From Kordia algicida (GTDB lineage Bacteria > Bacteroidota > Bacteroidia > Flavobacteriales > Flavobacteriaceae): 64,000 nt of DNA. Shown in pieces: positions 24,901 through 29,589 of this stretch. Below the pieces are notes generated by a model, which was not told where the DNA came from, did no database searches, and worked only from the letters and a program-made list of their open reading frames with translations. Location of the stretch: the NCBI RefSeq assembly GCF_051013375.1, contig NZ_CP142125.1; one strand, 5' to 3'. The first letter of the stretch is position 1. Each line of letters opens with the position of its first letter. Position numbers and translations under genes: made by a program.

Positions 24901-27900
24901 CTAAAAGCCGTAATACCAACAATTCAGACAGCGACAAACGCTACAGAACTTGCAAAAAGTTGGTCAACAGAAAACCATGCAAAAACTTGGAAGTCAGCCA
25001 AAATCAAAGCGATCAAAGAATCAAAAAAGGAACTTCCAACGTGGAAACTAGCCACAGCAAAAGACGAGAAAGCGCCAAAAACAGGAACTGTCAATTTAAA
25101 ATCATCAGTTGTCAAAGCAACCGTTTTAGAAGCTGGAATTCTAGAAATTCGCTTAGAAGAACGCGGTTCTAAAAATATGTTTACGGACGACTTTATGGCT
25201 GGTGTGAACGAAGTTTTTGAACACATTGAAAACACGCCAAACTACAAAGTGGTCATCCTAACAGGTTACGACAACTATTTCGCTTCTGGCGGAACAAAAG
25301 AAGGATTGGTGGCAATTCAAGAAGGGAAAAGTAAATTTACTGATACAAAAATCTATCAACTCGCAATGGAATGTAAAATTCCTGTCATTGCCGCAATGCA
25401 AGGTCACGCCATTGGTGGCGGTTGGTCATTTGGAATGTTTGCCGACTTCATTTTCTTTAGCAAAGAACGCAAATATCTAAGTCCGTACATGAACTACGGA
25501 TTCACACCAGGAGCAGGAGCAACGTACATTTTCCTAGAAACATTGGGTTATGATCTAGCACGCGAAACGCTACTTACGGCAAATGAAATCTCAGGAAGTG
25601 AACTCCAAGAAAAAGGAATACAACAAGCTGTATACAGTAAAAACGAAATTATACAAGAAGCATTCACATTAGCAAAACAACTTGCGAAAAATACGAGAGC
25701 AATTCTTGTGGCTTTCAAACAGCAATTAGTACATAAAAAACTAAGCAAAATTGACGCTGTATACACACTAGAACTAGCAATGCACGAGCAAACCTTTGTA
25801 GGTGCAAACAACGCATTGCAACAAATAGAGAAAAACTTTATTCACGAAAGTGGTAAAACTATTGACACGCAAAAATCTTCTAAAACAATAGCGAACGCCG
25901 AAAAGAAAACACACATGAAACGTACAATAGGTATTGACGAAGTTTTACACAACATCAAAAAATTCCTTGCGGAAGAACTGCACATGGAAGCAAATCTAAT
26001 TGATGAAGAAACACAATTTGTGGACTTAGGAATGGATTCGATCACAGGAGTAACGTGGGTTCGTAAAATAAACGATCAATTCAAAACGTCTATCGAAGCC
26101 ACAAAAGTATACAGTTTTCCAACGCTAAACGAATTTAGCAAATACATCAAAGAACAAGTTGATGAAAAACTTGCTGATGAAATTCCTGAAGCAACTGTAA
26201 CAGCAACAACTTCAGAAGAAATCACAGAAGAAATTGTGGAAGAAATCGTAGAAGAAGTTGTCAATGAAACCATCGATCAACGTGAAGTTTTACAAGCAAT
26301 CAAAACATTCTTGGCAGAAGAATTACACATGGAAACGAAAGATGTAGACGAGCAAACACAATTCGTAGACTTGGGAATGGATTCGATCACAGGCGTAACG
26401 TGGGTTCGTAAAATAAACACAAAATTTAAAACATCTATTGAAGCCACAAAAGTATACAGTTATCCAACCTTAACGGAACTGAGTAAATACATCAAAGCAG
26501 AAATAGACAAACATACAACACCGACGAAAGTTGTAAAAAAGGTACAACGAAAAGTAGTGCAAAAGCCAGTTCAGGCAAAAAAATCTACAATTCAAAAACC
26601 AGCATCAAAACTTTCCATATTCAATCGCAACGGATTAACATCTTGGAAAGCACAACAAACCAAAAAAACACAACCAACACAAAAGTCTGCGACGAAAAAT
26701 ATACGCAACAACAACGATCATCGCATTGCTGTCATCGGAATTGCAGGACAATTTCCAAAAGCAAAAAATGTCACAGAATTCTGGAACAATCTCGCAACAG
26801 GTAAAAACTGCATTAGTGAAGTCTCAAAAGATCGTTGGGACAACAAAAAACATTTCAAAGCAGGCGATCCAACTCCTGGAAAAACCAACAGCAAGTGGAT
26901 GGGCGCATTAGAAAATTACGACAAATTTGATCCGTTATTTTTCAACATTTCGCCTGTAGAAGCAGAAAGTATGGATCCGCAACAGCGTTTATTTTTACAA
27001 TCATGCTGGCATACCATTGAAGATGCAGGATACAACACAAATGCACTCTCAGGAACCAAATGTGGCGTATTTGTAGGTTGTGGCGCAAGCGATTACCATC
27101 AACTATCAAGTGAGCACAGACTCAGCGCACAAGGATTTACGGGCGGTTCGTCATCAATATTGGCGGCACGTATCTCGTACTTACTCAACTTGCAAGGTCC
27201 ATGTTTATCAATAGACACAGCATGTTCGTCATCATTAGTAGCATTAGCAACGGCGTGCGACAACTTAGTTTCAGGAAACTGCAACGTAGCACTTGCTGGT
27301 GGCGTAGGAATCATGGCAACTCCTGCAATGCATATCATGACCGCGCAAGCAGGAATGTTATCGCAAGATGGAAAATGTCACACATTCGATCAAAATGCCA
27401 ACGGATTTGTTCCAGGTGAAGCCGTCGGAGTGGTTATGCTAAAACGACTAGAAGATGCAGAACGTGACAACGATCGAATTTACGGAGTCGTACAAGGTTG
27501 GGGCGTAAATCAAGATGGAAAAACCAACGGAATTACCGCGCCAAATGCAGTATCGCAAGCAAGCTTAGAAGCAGAAGTATATGAAAAATTCAACATCGAT
27601 CCTGCACAAATTCAACTCATAGAAGCACACGGAACAGGAACAAAACTAGGCGATCCAATAGAAGTAGATGCGCTAAAACAATCGTTCAAAAAATACACAG
27701 AAAACGAAACATTCTGTGCGTTAGGTTCGGTAAAAAGTAACATCGGTCACACCATGTGGGCAGCGGGAATTTCAGGTTTCCTAAAAGTCATTCTAGCCTT
27801 GCAACATCAACAATTACCGCCAACCATCAACTATAGCAAACTCAACGAACACATCAACCTAAAAAACAGTCCGTTCTATGTAAATAATAAATTGCAAGAT

Positions 27901-29589
27901 TGGAAAATTAATTCGGAAGAAAAGCGTCAGGCAGCCATCAGTTCGTTCGGTTTCAGCGGAACAAATGCACACATTGTCTTGTCAGAATACGTTCCGAAAA
28001 ATACTCATCAACATACAGTAGACTATACTTTGGATGGATTTGCCATTCCGCTAGCGGCTAAAAACAAAGCGCAACTTTTACAAAAAGTAAATGATCTTAT
28101 CACTTCCGTAGAAAGTTCTCAGGAAACGTTGAAGCTTCAAGAATTGGCGTACACCTTACAAGTTGGTCGAGAACCAATGGAAGCGCGCGTCGGATTCATC
28201 ACAAATACTGTCGAAGAACTGCTAGGACAACTAAAAAGTTATGCAAATGGTGATGACTTCGTAAAAGGAATGTATGTTGGTGACAGCAACGAAAACAAAG
28301 ACGAATTACGCCTTTTTGCACAAGATGAAGACCTAAAAGAAACCATAGTTCACAAATGGATACACGAAAACAAACTATCCAAACTGCTCGAATTATGGGT
28401 AAAAGGATTAAATTTTGATTGGAACCTAATGTACGGCGAAAACAAACCGAAACGTATCGGACTTCCAGTATATCCATTTGCAGAAAAACGCTATTGGATT
28501 GAAAACAAAGCGATCAATTCAGAAAAGAATGGTGCAAATCTGACACAAAAATTACATCCGCTTGTACATAAAAACACTTCCGATTTCACACAGCAACAAT
28601 TCACATCCACATTTATAGGAGAAGAATTCTTCTTGCGAGATCATAAAGTCAAACTCACGGATGAAGGAAACCAAAAAGTATTGCCAGGCGTTGCTTATTT
28701 AGAAATGGCGCGAACGGCAGTTGCAATGTCTATAAAAGCAGCAAACGAATCACAAATCATTGAACTAAATGATGTCATTTGGATGTATCCAATCGCAGTT
28801 GAAACTCCAAAAGAAGTCACAATTGTACTCTTTGAAAATGACGAAACGGAACAAATTGACTTCGAAATCAGAAGCTTCATCACTGTAGATGAAAACACAA
28901 CACAAGAAATCATTCACTGCAAAGGACACGCAAGTTATCAGACAGTTTCAAACGTTTCAAAAATCAATCTCAACACGCTAGAAACCAAAATGAACAAAGG
29001 AACGCTAGCAAAAGCAGACTTATATCCAATATTTGCAGCTTCCGGATTGGAATATGGAGAAGCACATCAAGGAATTGAAAAAATACGCAAAGGAGAAAAT
29101 GAAGTCTTAGCAAGCTTACGTTTGCCAGAAATTCTCGATAACGACGAAGATACAAGTGTTTTTGACTTACATCCAAGTTTAATGGACAGCGCGTTTCAAT
29201 CTACTATCGGACTGTTGGCAGACATTGAAAACAGCTCAGACAAACCATCCTTACCATTCTTAGTAGAATCACTTAAAGTTCATGCAAAATGCACAGAAGA
29301 AATGGTCGCTTGGATTCGCAAATCATCAACAGCAGTTGGAAACAACGACACCACAAAAGTAGACATTGATCTCTGCGATACCGAAGGGAATATCTGTGTA
29401 CAAACACAAGGATTCATTTCGCGTACGCTAAACACACAAACAGAAAACACAAACTACGTAGTAGCAACAACAGCTTCGAAAACGAACCAACAAAACGGAC
29501 TTTCGTTTGACGAAACCTATCATAAAAACTTAATAAAGAGTTACCTAAATAACGAAGTTTCACTTGATGACATTTTAGAACTCGTATAG
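5497..29589 (+). CDS. trans-AT PKS protein 1 (8030 aa): loading module, M1-M4 and first half of M5
   Basis: This giant multimodular megasynthase is encoded by a single uninterrupted 24-kb frame. Domains by approximate residue: MT-like 25-190, GNAT 199-395, ACP 420-492; KS1 523-940, KR 1125-1530, ACP 1563-1640; KS2 1684-2115, degenerate DH 2312-2590, KR 2595-3000, ACP 3038-3112; KS3 3183-3610, DH 3800-4080, KR 4085-4560, C-methyltransferase 4640-4925, ACP 4972-5050; KS4 5112-5530, degenerate DH 5711-5990, three crotonase domains 6077-6782, ACP pair 6810-7000; KS5 7075-7500, DH 7687-7980. There is no acyltransferase domain in any module, which defines the trans-AT type. The C-terminus is a short acidic tail ending VSLDDILELV, likely a docking element for protein 2, which begins 8 bases downstream and completes module 5. 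All five KS keep the Cys-His-His triad. Confidence 0.97.
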   Translation: MISEKYLNDLRSAITEIFNQSLNQQPQIIVNLGCKDGTVLREIYQTISGSTLRGKYLKEHPVQCYAVDASQENLDNLALDNKNIQTFLGDIQTSNGLKKALKNIGISSDKKILYLHTVTPTANWQAYLQVYADHLQNNQLLFTSEHVVAETQASLDKNQITTEKFITLAANIGLFTEKLSKRYPDSKTNKEVALHNITKRAYSIRNASLKDLQTLDTLEELCWQSHIRSSKEAIQQRIKTFPQGQFVLEKNGEVVGVIYSQAINDKAQLEKATMDNVHKLHNANGNVMQLLAVNIHPSVQLFNYGDQLLEFMLQRCSLINKVTEIVAVSICKNYDKNGEYSFEEYLNLQGEKQDPIMAFHHNHGANIVKGLANYRERDTANEGFGVLVHYTNLDERINTNKAFVASPETISKNTSSEFTKKETTQKFITETIANLLNINTETVDEEQPLMEMGLNSVDLQMLQRQIEKKINQQLEAGFFFEYNTVLKVAEKIQADFTINNTEKPTETTNTAKANVKNNVSDTDIAIIGISCKLPGNITSVDALWEALTEEKSLISSYPKERGNWANSEEFKGIDQGGFMQNAAAFDASFFRISPKEAQITDPQQRILLELAWACLEDAGIPAKKLIGSNTGVFVGASNADYSRKVQDAKLAIEAHHAVGSSLAILANRLSYYFDLSGPSLLVDTACSSSLVAIHSAVQSLHSGECDSAIVGGVNFICHPDLSIAYHKAGMLSPEAKCKVFDSKANGYVRGEGTVVMLLKPLKKAIEDKNQIHGVIKGSAINHGGLAAGLTVPNPKKQSELLVNAWKNANISTSDLSYIEAHGTGTSLGDPIEVQGIKNALTTHSDSKTLEKCTIGSIKSNVGHLESAAGMTGMLKVILAMKHKQLPASIHFSTLNPKINLNDSPIQIQNTLTSWQSEKPLLAGVSSFGSGGTNGHVVLEEFQQKTKQNHSTNNESLFVLSAKNEDRLIAYAEKIIRWIDTSSETFNFNDAIYSWQVGRTAMKKRLAIQATNFQDLKEKLSQWIAGKTVETTWSSSNAATNYTEEIIAKAISEKNISLLGQIWTTGATINWEAYYANQNDLAFVSLPTYPFAKDHYWIQETETITETKQPTKTTNSKLYATPTWKAIPIENIAESNSKEVTETHILLCGFSTLLSKKLSQELPETTISTINSKKKKIAKTYTEIAVECFEEIQQIVREKSNKKIDLWIVVPALTTHTTWLGLSGMLQTLHAEYPSVSGQVLAVNPKIKTPELTQKLLENQSVTTELTVKYDANERKVIRWEAIQESSNEQTTVFKDEGVYILTGGLGGLGTIFIKEIGKQTKNATIIITGRSELTADKQEKIKQLATISKNIHYHKVTLTSNDEVKTFINSIKEKHGNINGIIHCAGMVKDNFIIKKTASEFEEVLQPKVAGTIHLDEATKNENLDFFVLFSSIFSVVGNVGQADYATANGFMDQFAAYRNTLLAQKERAGQTLSINWPFWKDGGMDIHESSLAIIKEETGMIPMETATGLHAFYQGIANKYNQLLVMEGVEEKLVKTLENLAPTNETIEQAQDYSVENQDVIFEKTLQKTKELFGEVLGFAPSKVDEHESFSAYGIDSIFINQLNQKLSKTFDSLSKTIFFEHQTLHEITNYLVNEYTETCASWTQTDINQTQKGSSKIFKDASKTGQTIKNTDEAEKQINHKEPIAIIGISGIYPEAKDLDEFWENLQEGKNSISEIPPSRWSLDDFYEPDMQKAVKEGKSYAKWGGFINEFAQFDPMFFGISPREALNIDPHERLFLQESWRALESSGYTKHDLKQKYHQKVGVFAGVTKTGFELKAPFYRNDNHKFHPRSSFSSVANRLSYVLDIKGPSMPIDTMCSSSLTAIHEACEHIHRGECEVAFAGGVNLYLHPSTYSYLSSQHMLSVDGQCKSFGLGGNGFVPGEGVGVVLLKPLSEAVKDNDVIHGVILSTHVNHGGKTNGYTVPSPVSQSQLIKTAIKKAGINARDISYIEAHGTGTELGDPIEVEGLKKAFDADTTDKNYCAIGSVKSNIGHLEAAAGISGLTKVLLQMKHGKIVPSLHTEDLNPNIDFEKTAFQVATDLQNWERPFVQNEEKPRIAGISSFGAGGANAHVILQEYQPQEKASFATESLLAEAEKVLIPLSARNKAQLKLRAVALLDALRKNNNASQFDLISLTYTLQVGREAMDERLGFIVSSIEELEEKLIQYINEAKEIENFDQGNKNYPDKTFKLLTKEAEFQQTIARWVKDKKLANLLMLWVNGLTIDWHQFYDTDVNISRVALPTYPFANDEYWIQTESIEKGFTKISEGAEHINALLHHNTSNIYEQRYTSRFNGDEFFLKTQYNADEKITEKIVPTFTCIEMARLAALHATSGNESETTLTLQNLIWSTPFTLSEKKEINIALTATAPLREENIALHFDIFSESDGDETVHCQGKAVLSDHSLPQKHNIQELLTQLEEHTISNHYKGVQEIHKTDGKLVATIDFSEEILQQQETLILHPKTLSYIQNILAEFEHKMSNAYIIGCDAVQIIQPLQEEACIIISFVEESLFSDDICTLNIDICDTLGNVCVQFVGCSFGKQSETLTATTEATETEKLFFTPQWQETKVEGTQKRDVAQYHTILLDLPQIKTTQLETAIGNNVCTNISLKKENLHAQYHQYATACFEYIKNLQKEKFIGNQHIWFVIPNTEQYAPLQGVYGLLRTAMLENPKISGQILLTDAHVSQNNLAQQLNAQTVRNTDLIVKHENKKQYVFQWQQQSLQTSNEIVYKDQGIYVITGGLGGLGTIFCKEILQKTTNATVILTGRSELTQTKKDAIAKLKSYGGTVIYKSVNIADEKAVHNFFENVLKSHQQINGILHCAGMISDNFIAEKTTEEFHQVLMPKVDGTIYIDNATAEIELDFLVYFSSIAGAIGFVGQADYASANSFMDHYAYYRNGLVQKGKRHGKTLSINWPLWKDGGMGIDKATEKMVAQTIGMQSLATKTGLKAFYTSLQSDCSQSLVVEGNGNKIKSHVFNLKKSAQTTQDATISENIVESNYTVENTQETLKGILTEILGIQSSALSMEQTFVDMGLNSILGVELAIAINNTFGTAISNVIVYDYPNIKELSSYVNSHLLKNTSIAKKSIATISKEVKAVAKIDTENLINFGEKYPKLTRRKVTNLTNLYGNITPAYGYSTQKSSATTDDKIAIVGMSGKYPKAKNLKEYWNNLENGVDAVTEIPNSRWNIDKYYDPDPEKEGKIYAKWMGMLDEVDLFDPLFFKISPQEATYMDPEHRLFLQEGYKAFEDAGYAGEALKDIKCGVYLGLERSEYSWHLRQNNAMSPNVTSNNSAIAAARIAYFLNLKGPAITIDTACSSSLVAMHLACKSLLNNEIDMALTGGVRLWLGPETYQGMCQARMLSPDGKCKTFDDSANGFVPGEGVGAVVLKRLKDAEADNDNILGVILGSGINQDGKTNGITAPSVKSQIALEQEVYAQNNIDPSTITYVEAHGTGTKLGDPIELQALSTVFGESTDKKNYCALGSVKSNIGHTTAAAGIAGVHKVLLSLQNQTLAPTLHVTKENSHFDFNNSPFYVNTEKRVWKTNPHSLRRASVSSFGFSGTNSHLVIEEYPKTTNQATSETKSVIIPLSAKTTAQLKEKAADLLAFISEQNKAEASEENTNTLDLGSIAYTLQIGRDDMRERLGFVVNSIDQLENKLQAYLNGNDSDNEIYTGKATTQNDTLSLFSTDTDLQEAVSNWIQNGKLEKLLKLWVNGLTISWSKFYENTKPKRVSLPTYPFAKEKYWVTSQNGEAATNHSGVTATIHPLVHTNTSNLNQQSFTSTFSGNEFFLKEHLVHGKAILPGVAYLEMIRVAIEKSVPNLSDEYEISLQNIFWIRPLTVETTTEIEITVTPNDDATIAFEIVTKNEEENSVNCQGEAVLHSKSERYSIDIPQVKQELSTQISATQFYNYFEKTGVDYGTAFRGIETVYKGNDTILAKLVLPNTIHNSAETLGLHPSILDSALQSCVALMVDLEASANEALLPYAVENVQILSRTEKEMYAYARFANGASTNDAVKKLDITLTDNEGTICAEIEGFTARFLQEADGTNAKNNADDGLKYLSPIWNLATLSEATEISENAKILLIGSEKTQQNWLQTSFPDTKYLQIESQEAVETIADKLKNTTFDQLVWIAPETTSKTNIQKSISAQEVGVLEIYRITKALLEAGFADENLKWSFITQNTQKVISNDVVNFTHASVVGFVGSLAKEYPNWNIQLADIDTFQAVTAKSCLSLPWNEQGNVLAHRHGEWFAQEFAYVSSNNSSHTLYKQNGIYVIIGGAGGLGEILTRYMIEKYNAQIIWIGRKEINEEIQHKIDALGKLGKAPMYISADATDEASLKNAHDQILEEHTNINGIIHSAIVLKDQSLKAMEESRFKQSLSAKVDISIHMERVFGTHDLDFMLFFSSLTSFVKAPGQANYAAGCTFKDSFAHYLDQQKNYPVKTMNWSYWGNVGIVADTFYKERMAQQGIGSIEPNEGMQALEVLMSTDVPQMALHKIITEDGIENANLTITEEVHFYENKETFNLSAVSAQLPTLDTDEQIKALADVQIPDEMNALATQIVVSSLVAVGLLKDGNTHIADLNLQTPPAQFFERWLAATISYLREENIVNEESQLAKPEVISLPKVWEQWDEAKKEWNKNPNWEKQVTLLEVCLKSLPEILKGEVLSTDIIFPNSSLHLVEGVYKGSFQVDYFNDVLCNTLRTCINEHIKNNADKQLRILEIGAGTGGTTVKVLPVLKEFGETVVEYRYTDLSKAFLIHAEENYQPIFPKLTTSILDVSKPIATQSVETNYYDIIIATNVLHATPNMRQTMRNTKAILKNQGIVLINEMSTWTLFTHLIFGLLEGWWLYEETSLRVAGSPGIDAENWEKVLKEVGFNQTLFPVAKAHPYGQQVIAAVSDGKVVQKHIKKEVAATKPSKKIAKAPIKKNIAKTVVAPQGNLREKSITFLTELVAKSLRMKPQQIEASQPLENYGLDSIMVVQLTNQFRKVFPDITSTLFFEENTVDGLVNYFLENKKEALQALFVETASEVEVETVISEEKEQATIAIKDARKPFEIFRKTNKPTIKTTATNNNIRSKFDVAIIGVSGRYPKAENIDTFWNNLSKGENCITEIPKDRWNWEDYYDEEKGKAGKIYTKYGGFISDIDKFDPLFFKIAPKDAKKMDPQERLFLQTCYHAIEDAGYTPKNIAENDKIGVFAGIMNSRYTAQSLHYSVANRVSYTFNFQGPSMAVDTACSSSLTAIHLALESIYNGTSECAIAGGVNIIIDPEHYIQLSAMTMLSTGNQNKAFGNKADGFVDSEGVGAIILKPLHKAEADGDHIYGVIKGSAINAGGKTNGYTVPNPKAQSAVISKALESAEINKEQISYIEAHGTGTALGDPIEISALTRALKTENSNNKCAIGSVKSNIGHCESAAGIAGLTKILLQFKHQQLVPSLHAEVLNPEIDFGKTPFKLQQATETWQKPAIEINGTEQHIPRIAGISSFGAGGANAHVILAEYEAVPQNLATHTPNTEVAIVLSARTESQLTQKIQDLLSFVESKENELDLLAIAYTLQTGREAMDERFATTVSSVAALIKTLNAYLNNSLETRKYQRSRTKNHKDEVLNFKSEANYKQMLSTWIKDKNYTELLAWWTKGIDVQWNELYSSKKPQRISLPTYPFAKERYWITPNKHNTIVAGAAKLHPMIHSNISNVQQTQFSTTFTGEEAFVKHYALQNGNETVKALPFLASVEMIQAAIAIGFANTDEGTILELNNHHFGSLIEITSQQAIQTALFAIDENSVGYEIFSENSEKTKVHTQGIASYEYRNYTETLPFDELFEEMEHTVDGNTFYNEFSQKEINYGAYYQAIQEIHLGNQQLVAQLQIPSKYQQDATEFELHPSILEGVLQASTLLLEAQETAQLPISIDTIRKMQPFGNEVFAWIRYSENDTQAENEVKIDIDLCGTDGTICAQFVGISFITSVESTQFEPTLETKETSVKAATTATLAETFETPKEIFFTVQTKPVISTATANTENITVSSLEKPSNIKLSKPTAIVVDNKKSATLKKGRVQLSAESSQQIIETTAPMLRLFNTGNGIYKLQLETSELDKTFIAQFKSALQRLTKEEHLKVLLIEGTQTDFLHGETEVFNEALQQELFKEILSFNYPIIANTQGNASNVGFLIASLCDFIICNEKATYKFSNTNDKLTNLFNERFGAVLANNLLQPNKSFTGIQLKQNGFTMPIVASEKVTETAADLADNLAKKSQRTLRLLKQHLSRHISEKVEQLTAISTITENTAFEKVEISETKSFKVQYQKDGVCVVTIKNTKLKGIQTLNSEIGAFFSEINNTKNHSTIVLKSEQESFIPQTAKDAEIIKLSEILLNCNYPIVTELDKSPNTKAWLVSLHTDEVIYSETGNYTAKGLLVNKTLAQKATLLFTARYGELASKELLLLGKTYNGKELKAVIPTIQTATNATELAKSWSTENHAKTWKSAKIKAIKESKKELPTWKLATAKDEKAPKTGTVNLKSSVVKATVLEAGILEIRLEERGSKNMFTDDFMAGVNEVFEHIENTPNYKVVILTGYDNYFASGGTKEGLVAIQEGKSKFTDTKIYQLAMECKIPVIAAMQGHAIGGGWSFGMFADFIFFSKERKYLSPYMNYGFTPGAGATYIFLETLGYDLARETLLTANEISGSELQEKGIQQAVYSKNEIIQEAFTLAKQLAKNTRAILVAFKQQLVHKKLSKIDAVYTLELAMHEQTFVGANNALQQIEKNFIHESGKTIDTQKSSKTIANAEKKTHMKRTIGIDEVLHNIKKFLAEELHMEANLIDEETQFVDLGMDSITGVTWVRKINDQFKTSIEATKVYSFPTLNEFSKYIKEQVDEKLADEIPEATVTATTSEEITEEIVEEIVEEVVNETIDQREVLQAIKTFLAEELHMETKDVDEQTQFVDLGMDSITGVTWVRKINTKFKTSIEATKVYSYPTLTELSKYIKAEIDKHTTPTKVVKKVQRKVVQKPVQAKKSTIQKPASKLSIFNRNGLTSWKAQQTKKTQPTQKSATKNIRNNNDHRIAVIGIAGQFPKAKNVTEFWNNLATGKNCISEVSKDRWDNKKHFKAGDPTPGKTNSKWMGALENYDKFDPLFFNISPVEAESMDPQQRLFLQSCWHTIEDAGYNTNALSGTKCGVFVGCGASDYHQLSSEHRLSAQGFTGGSSSILAARISYLLNLQGPCLSIDTACSSSLVALATACDNLVSGNCNVALAGGVGIMATPAMHIMTAQAGMLSQDGKCHTFDQNANGFVPGEAVGVVMLKRLEDAERDNDRIYGVVQGWGVNQDGKTNGITAPNAVSQASLEAEVYEKFNIDPAQIQLIEAHGTGTKLGDPIEVDALKQSFKKYTENETFCALGSVKSNIGHTMWAAGISGFLKVILALQHQQLPPTINYSKLNEHINLKNSPFYVNNKLQDWKINSEEKRQAAISSFGFSGTNAHIVLSEYVPKNTHQHTVDYTLDGFAIPLAAKNKAQLLQKVNDLITSVESSQETLKLQELAYTLQVGREPMEARVGFITNTVEELLGQLKSYANGDDFVKGMYVGDSNENKDELRLFAQDEDLKETIVHKWIHENKLSKLLELWVKGLNFDWNLMYGENKPKRIGLPVYPFAEKRYWIENKAINSEKNGANLTQKLHPLVHKNTSDFTQQQFTSTFIGEEFFLRDHKVKLTDEGNQKVLPGVAYLEMARTAVAMSIKAANESQIIELNDVIWMYPIAVETPKEVTIVLFENDETEQIDFEIRSFITVDENTTQEIIHCKGHASYQTVSNVSKINLNTLETKMNKGTLAKADLYPIFAASGLEYGEAHQGIEKIRKGENEVLASLRLPEILDNDEDTSVFDLHPSLMDSAFQSTIGLLADIENSSDKPSLPFLVESLKVHAKCTEEMVAWIRKSSTAVGNNDTTKVDIDLCDTEGNICVQTQGFISRTLNTQTENTNYVVATTASKTNQQNGLSFDETYHKNLIKSYLNNEVSLDDILELV
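7063..10425 (+). other. PKS module 1: KS-KR-ACP
   Basis: KS1 has Cys686 in DTACSSS, His821 in EAHGTGT and His863 in KSNVGH, so it should condense. Only about 20 residues separate the post-KS LPTYPFAKDHYW motif from the KR structural subdomain, so no DH is present. The KR has the NADPH motif TGGLGGLG (about 1302) and Tyr1445 in GQADYATAN. The GMVKDN segment keeps the Asp associated with B-type (D-hydroxyl) reduction. ACP serine is Ser1598 in YGIDSIF. Predicted intermediate: beta-hydroxyacyl. Confidence 0.88.
10546..14840 (+). other. PKS module 2: KS-DH(inactive)-KR-ACP
   Basis: KS2 carries the variant DTMCSSS with Cys1859. A DH-sized region from about 2312 begins LLHHNTSN but lacks the HxxxGxxxxP catalytic histidine, and the second motif reads HPKTLSYIQN, lacking the Asp. 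It is therefore a dead DH scaffold. The KR is intact (TGGLGGLG near 2776, GQADYASAN). ACP serine is Ser3073 in GLNSILG. Predicted product is a retained beta-hydroxyl, giving a 1,3-diol-like arrangement with module 1. Confidence 0.85.
15043..20640 (+). other. PKS module 3: KS-DH-KR-cMT-ACP
   Basis: KS3 active-site Cys is residue 3352. The DH is complete, with His3830 in HLVHGKAILP and Asp3997 in HPSILDSALQ. The KR has IGGAGGLG near 4312 and Tyr4453 in GQANYAAGC. It is followed by a C-methyltransferase with the SAM motif LEIGAGTGGTT at 4753-4763 and ATNVLHATPNM. ACP serine is Ser5009 in YGLDSIM. Predicted product: alpha-methyl-alpha,beta-unsaturated thioester. This is the only C-methyltransferase in an extension module here. 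Confidence 0.88.
23341..25500 (+). repeat. large direct duplication, copy A (DH tail plus crotonase triplet)
   Basis: This segment of protein 1 is nearly identical in DNA to 33957-36113 in protein 2, with only one 3-base offset change (10616 to 10613). Within it, 24275-24504 (230 bases) and 24980-25151 (172 bases) match copy B with no difference that I could find by eye. Divergence increases in the last part of the intact ECH domain. Confidence 0.9.
23725..25845 (+). other. in-line crotonase triplet A: two degenerate ECH and one ECH2-like domain
   Basis: Segment 1 (23725-24447) keeps a crotonase outline: LKVLLIEGTQTDFLHGE, SFNYPIIANTQGN, then LCDFIICNEKATY. It lacks the glycine-rich oxyanion loop. 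Segment 2 (24448-24960) is shorter still and more eroded (VCVVTIKNTKL, LLNCNYPIV). Segment 3 (25111-25845) is intact and resembles the free-standing ECH2 at 58747: GYDNYFASGG, IPVIAAMQGHAIGGGW, then NYGFTPGAGATYIF. ECH2 enzymes decarboxylate the 3-methylglutaconyl-ACP intermediate. The two eroded domains may be structural. Confidence 0.82.
25942..26508 (+). other. tandem beta-branching ACPs of module 4
   Basis: Two ACPs start at 25942 and 26287, a 345-base periodicity. They share DLGMDSITGVTW and a near-identical helix-III region. Phosphopantetheine sites are Ser6848 and Ser6963, and the signature Trp residues are 6854 and 6969. The linker between them is rich in Glu, Thr and Val. Confidence 0.9.

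Larger units (their letters stand above)
20830..26510 (+). other. PKS module 4: KS-DH(inactive)-crotonase triplet-ACP-ACP, beta-branching
   Basis: KS4 has Cys5267. The DH-like region keeps a His at the expected site (KHYAL, His5741), but the spacing to the LP motif is altered and the catalytic Asp is Glu5913 (HPSILEGVLQ). No KR is present, so a beta-keto group reaches the ACPs. Three crotonase-fold segments follow, then two ACPs with Ser6848 and Ser6963. Both ACPs carry DSITGVTW, whose Trp is the hallmark of ACPs recognised by HMG-CoA-synthase cassettes. Prediction: the beta-keto is converted to a beta-methyl branch by the cassette at 56.7-63 kb. Confidence 0.87.

Noticed and set aside
26161..26280. 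Glu/Val/Thr-rich repeats between the module 4 ACPs as a functional repeat element
   Set aside because: It is a low-complexity interdomain linker; similar acidic linkers lie before other ACPs.
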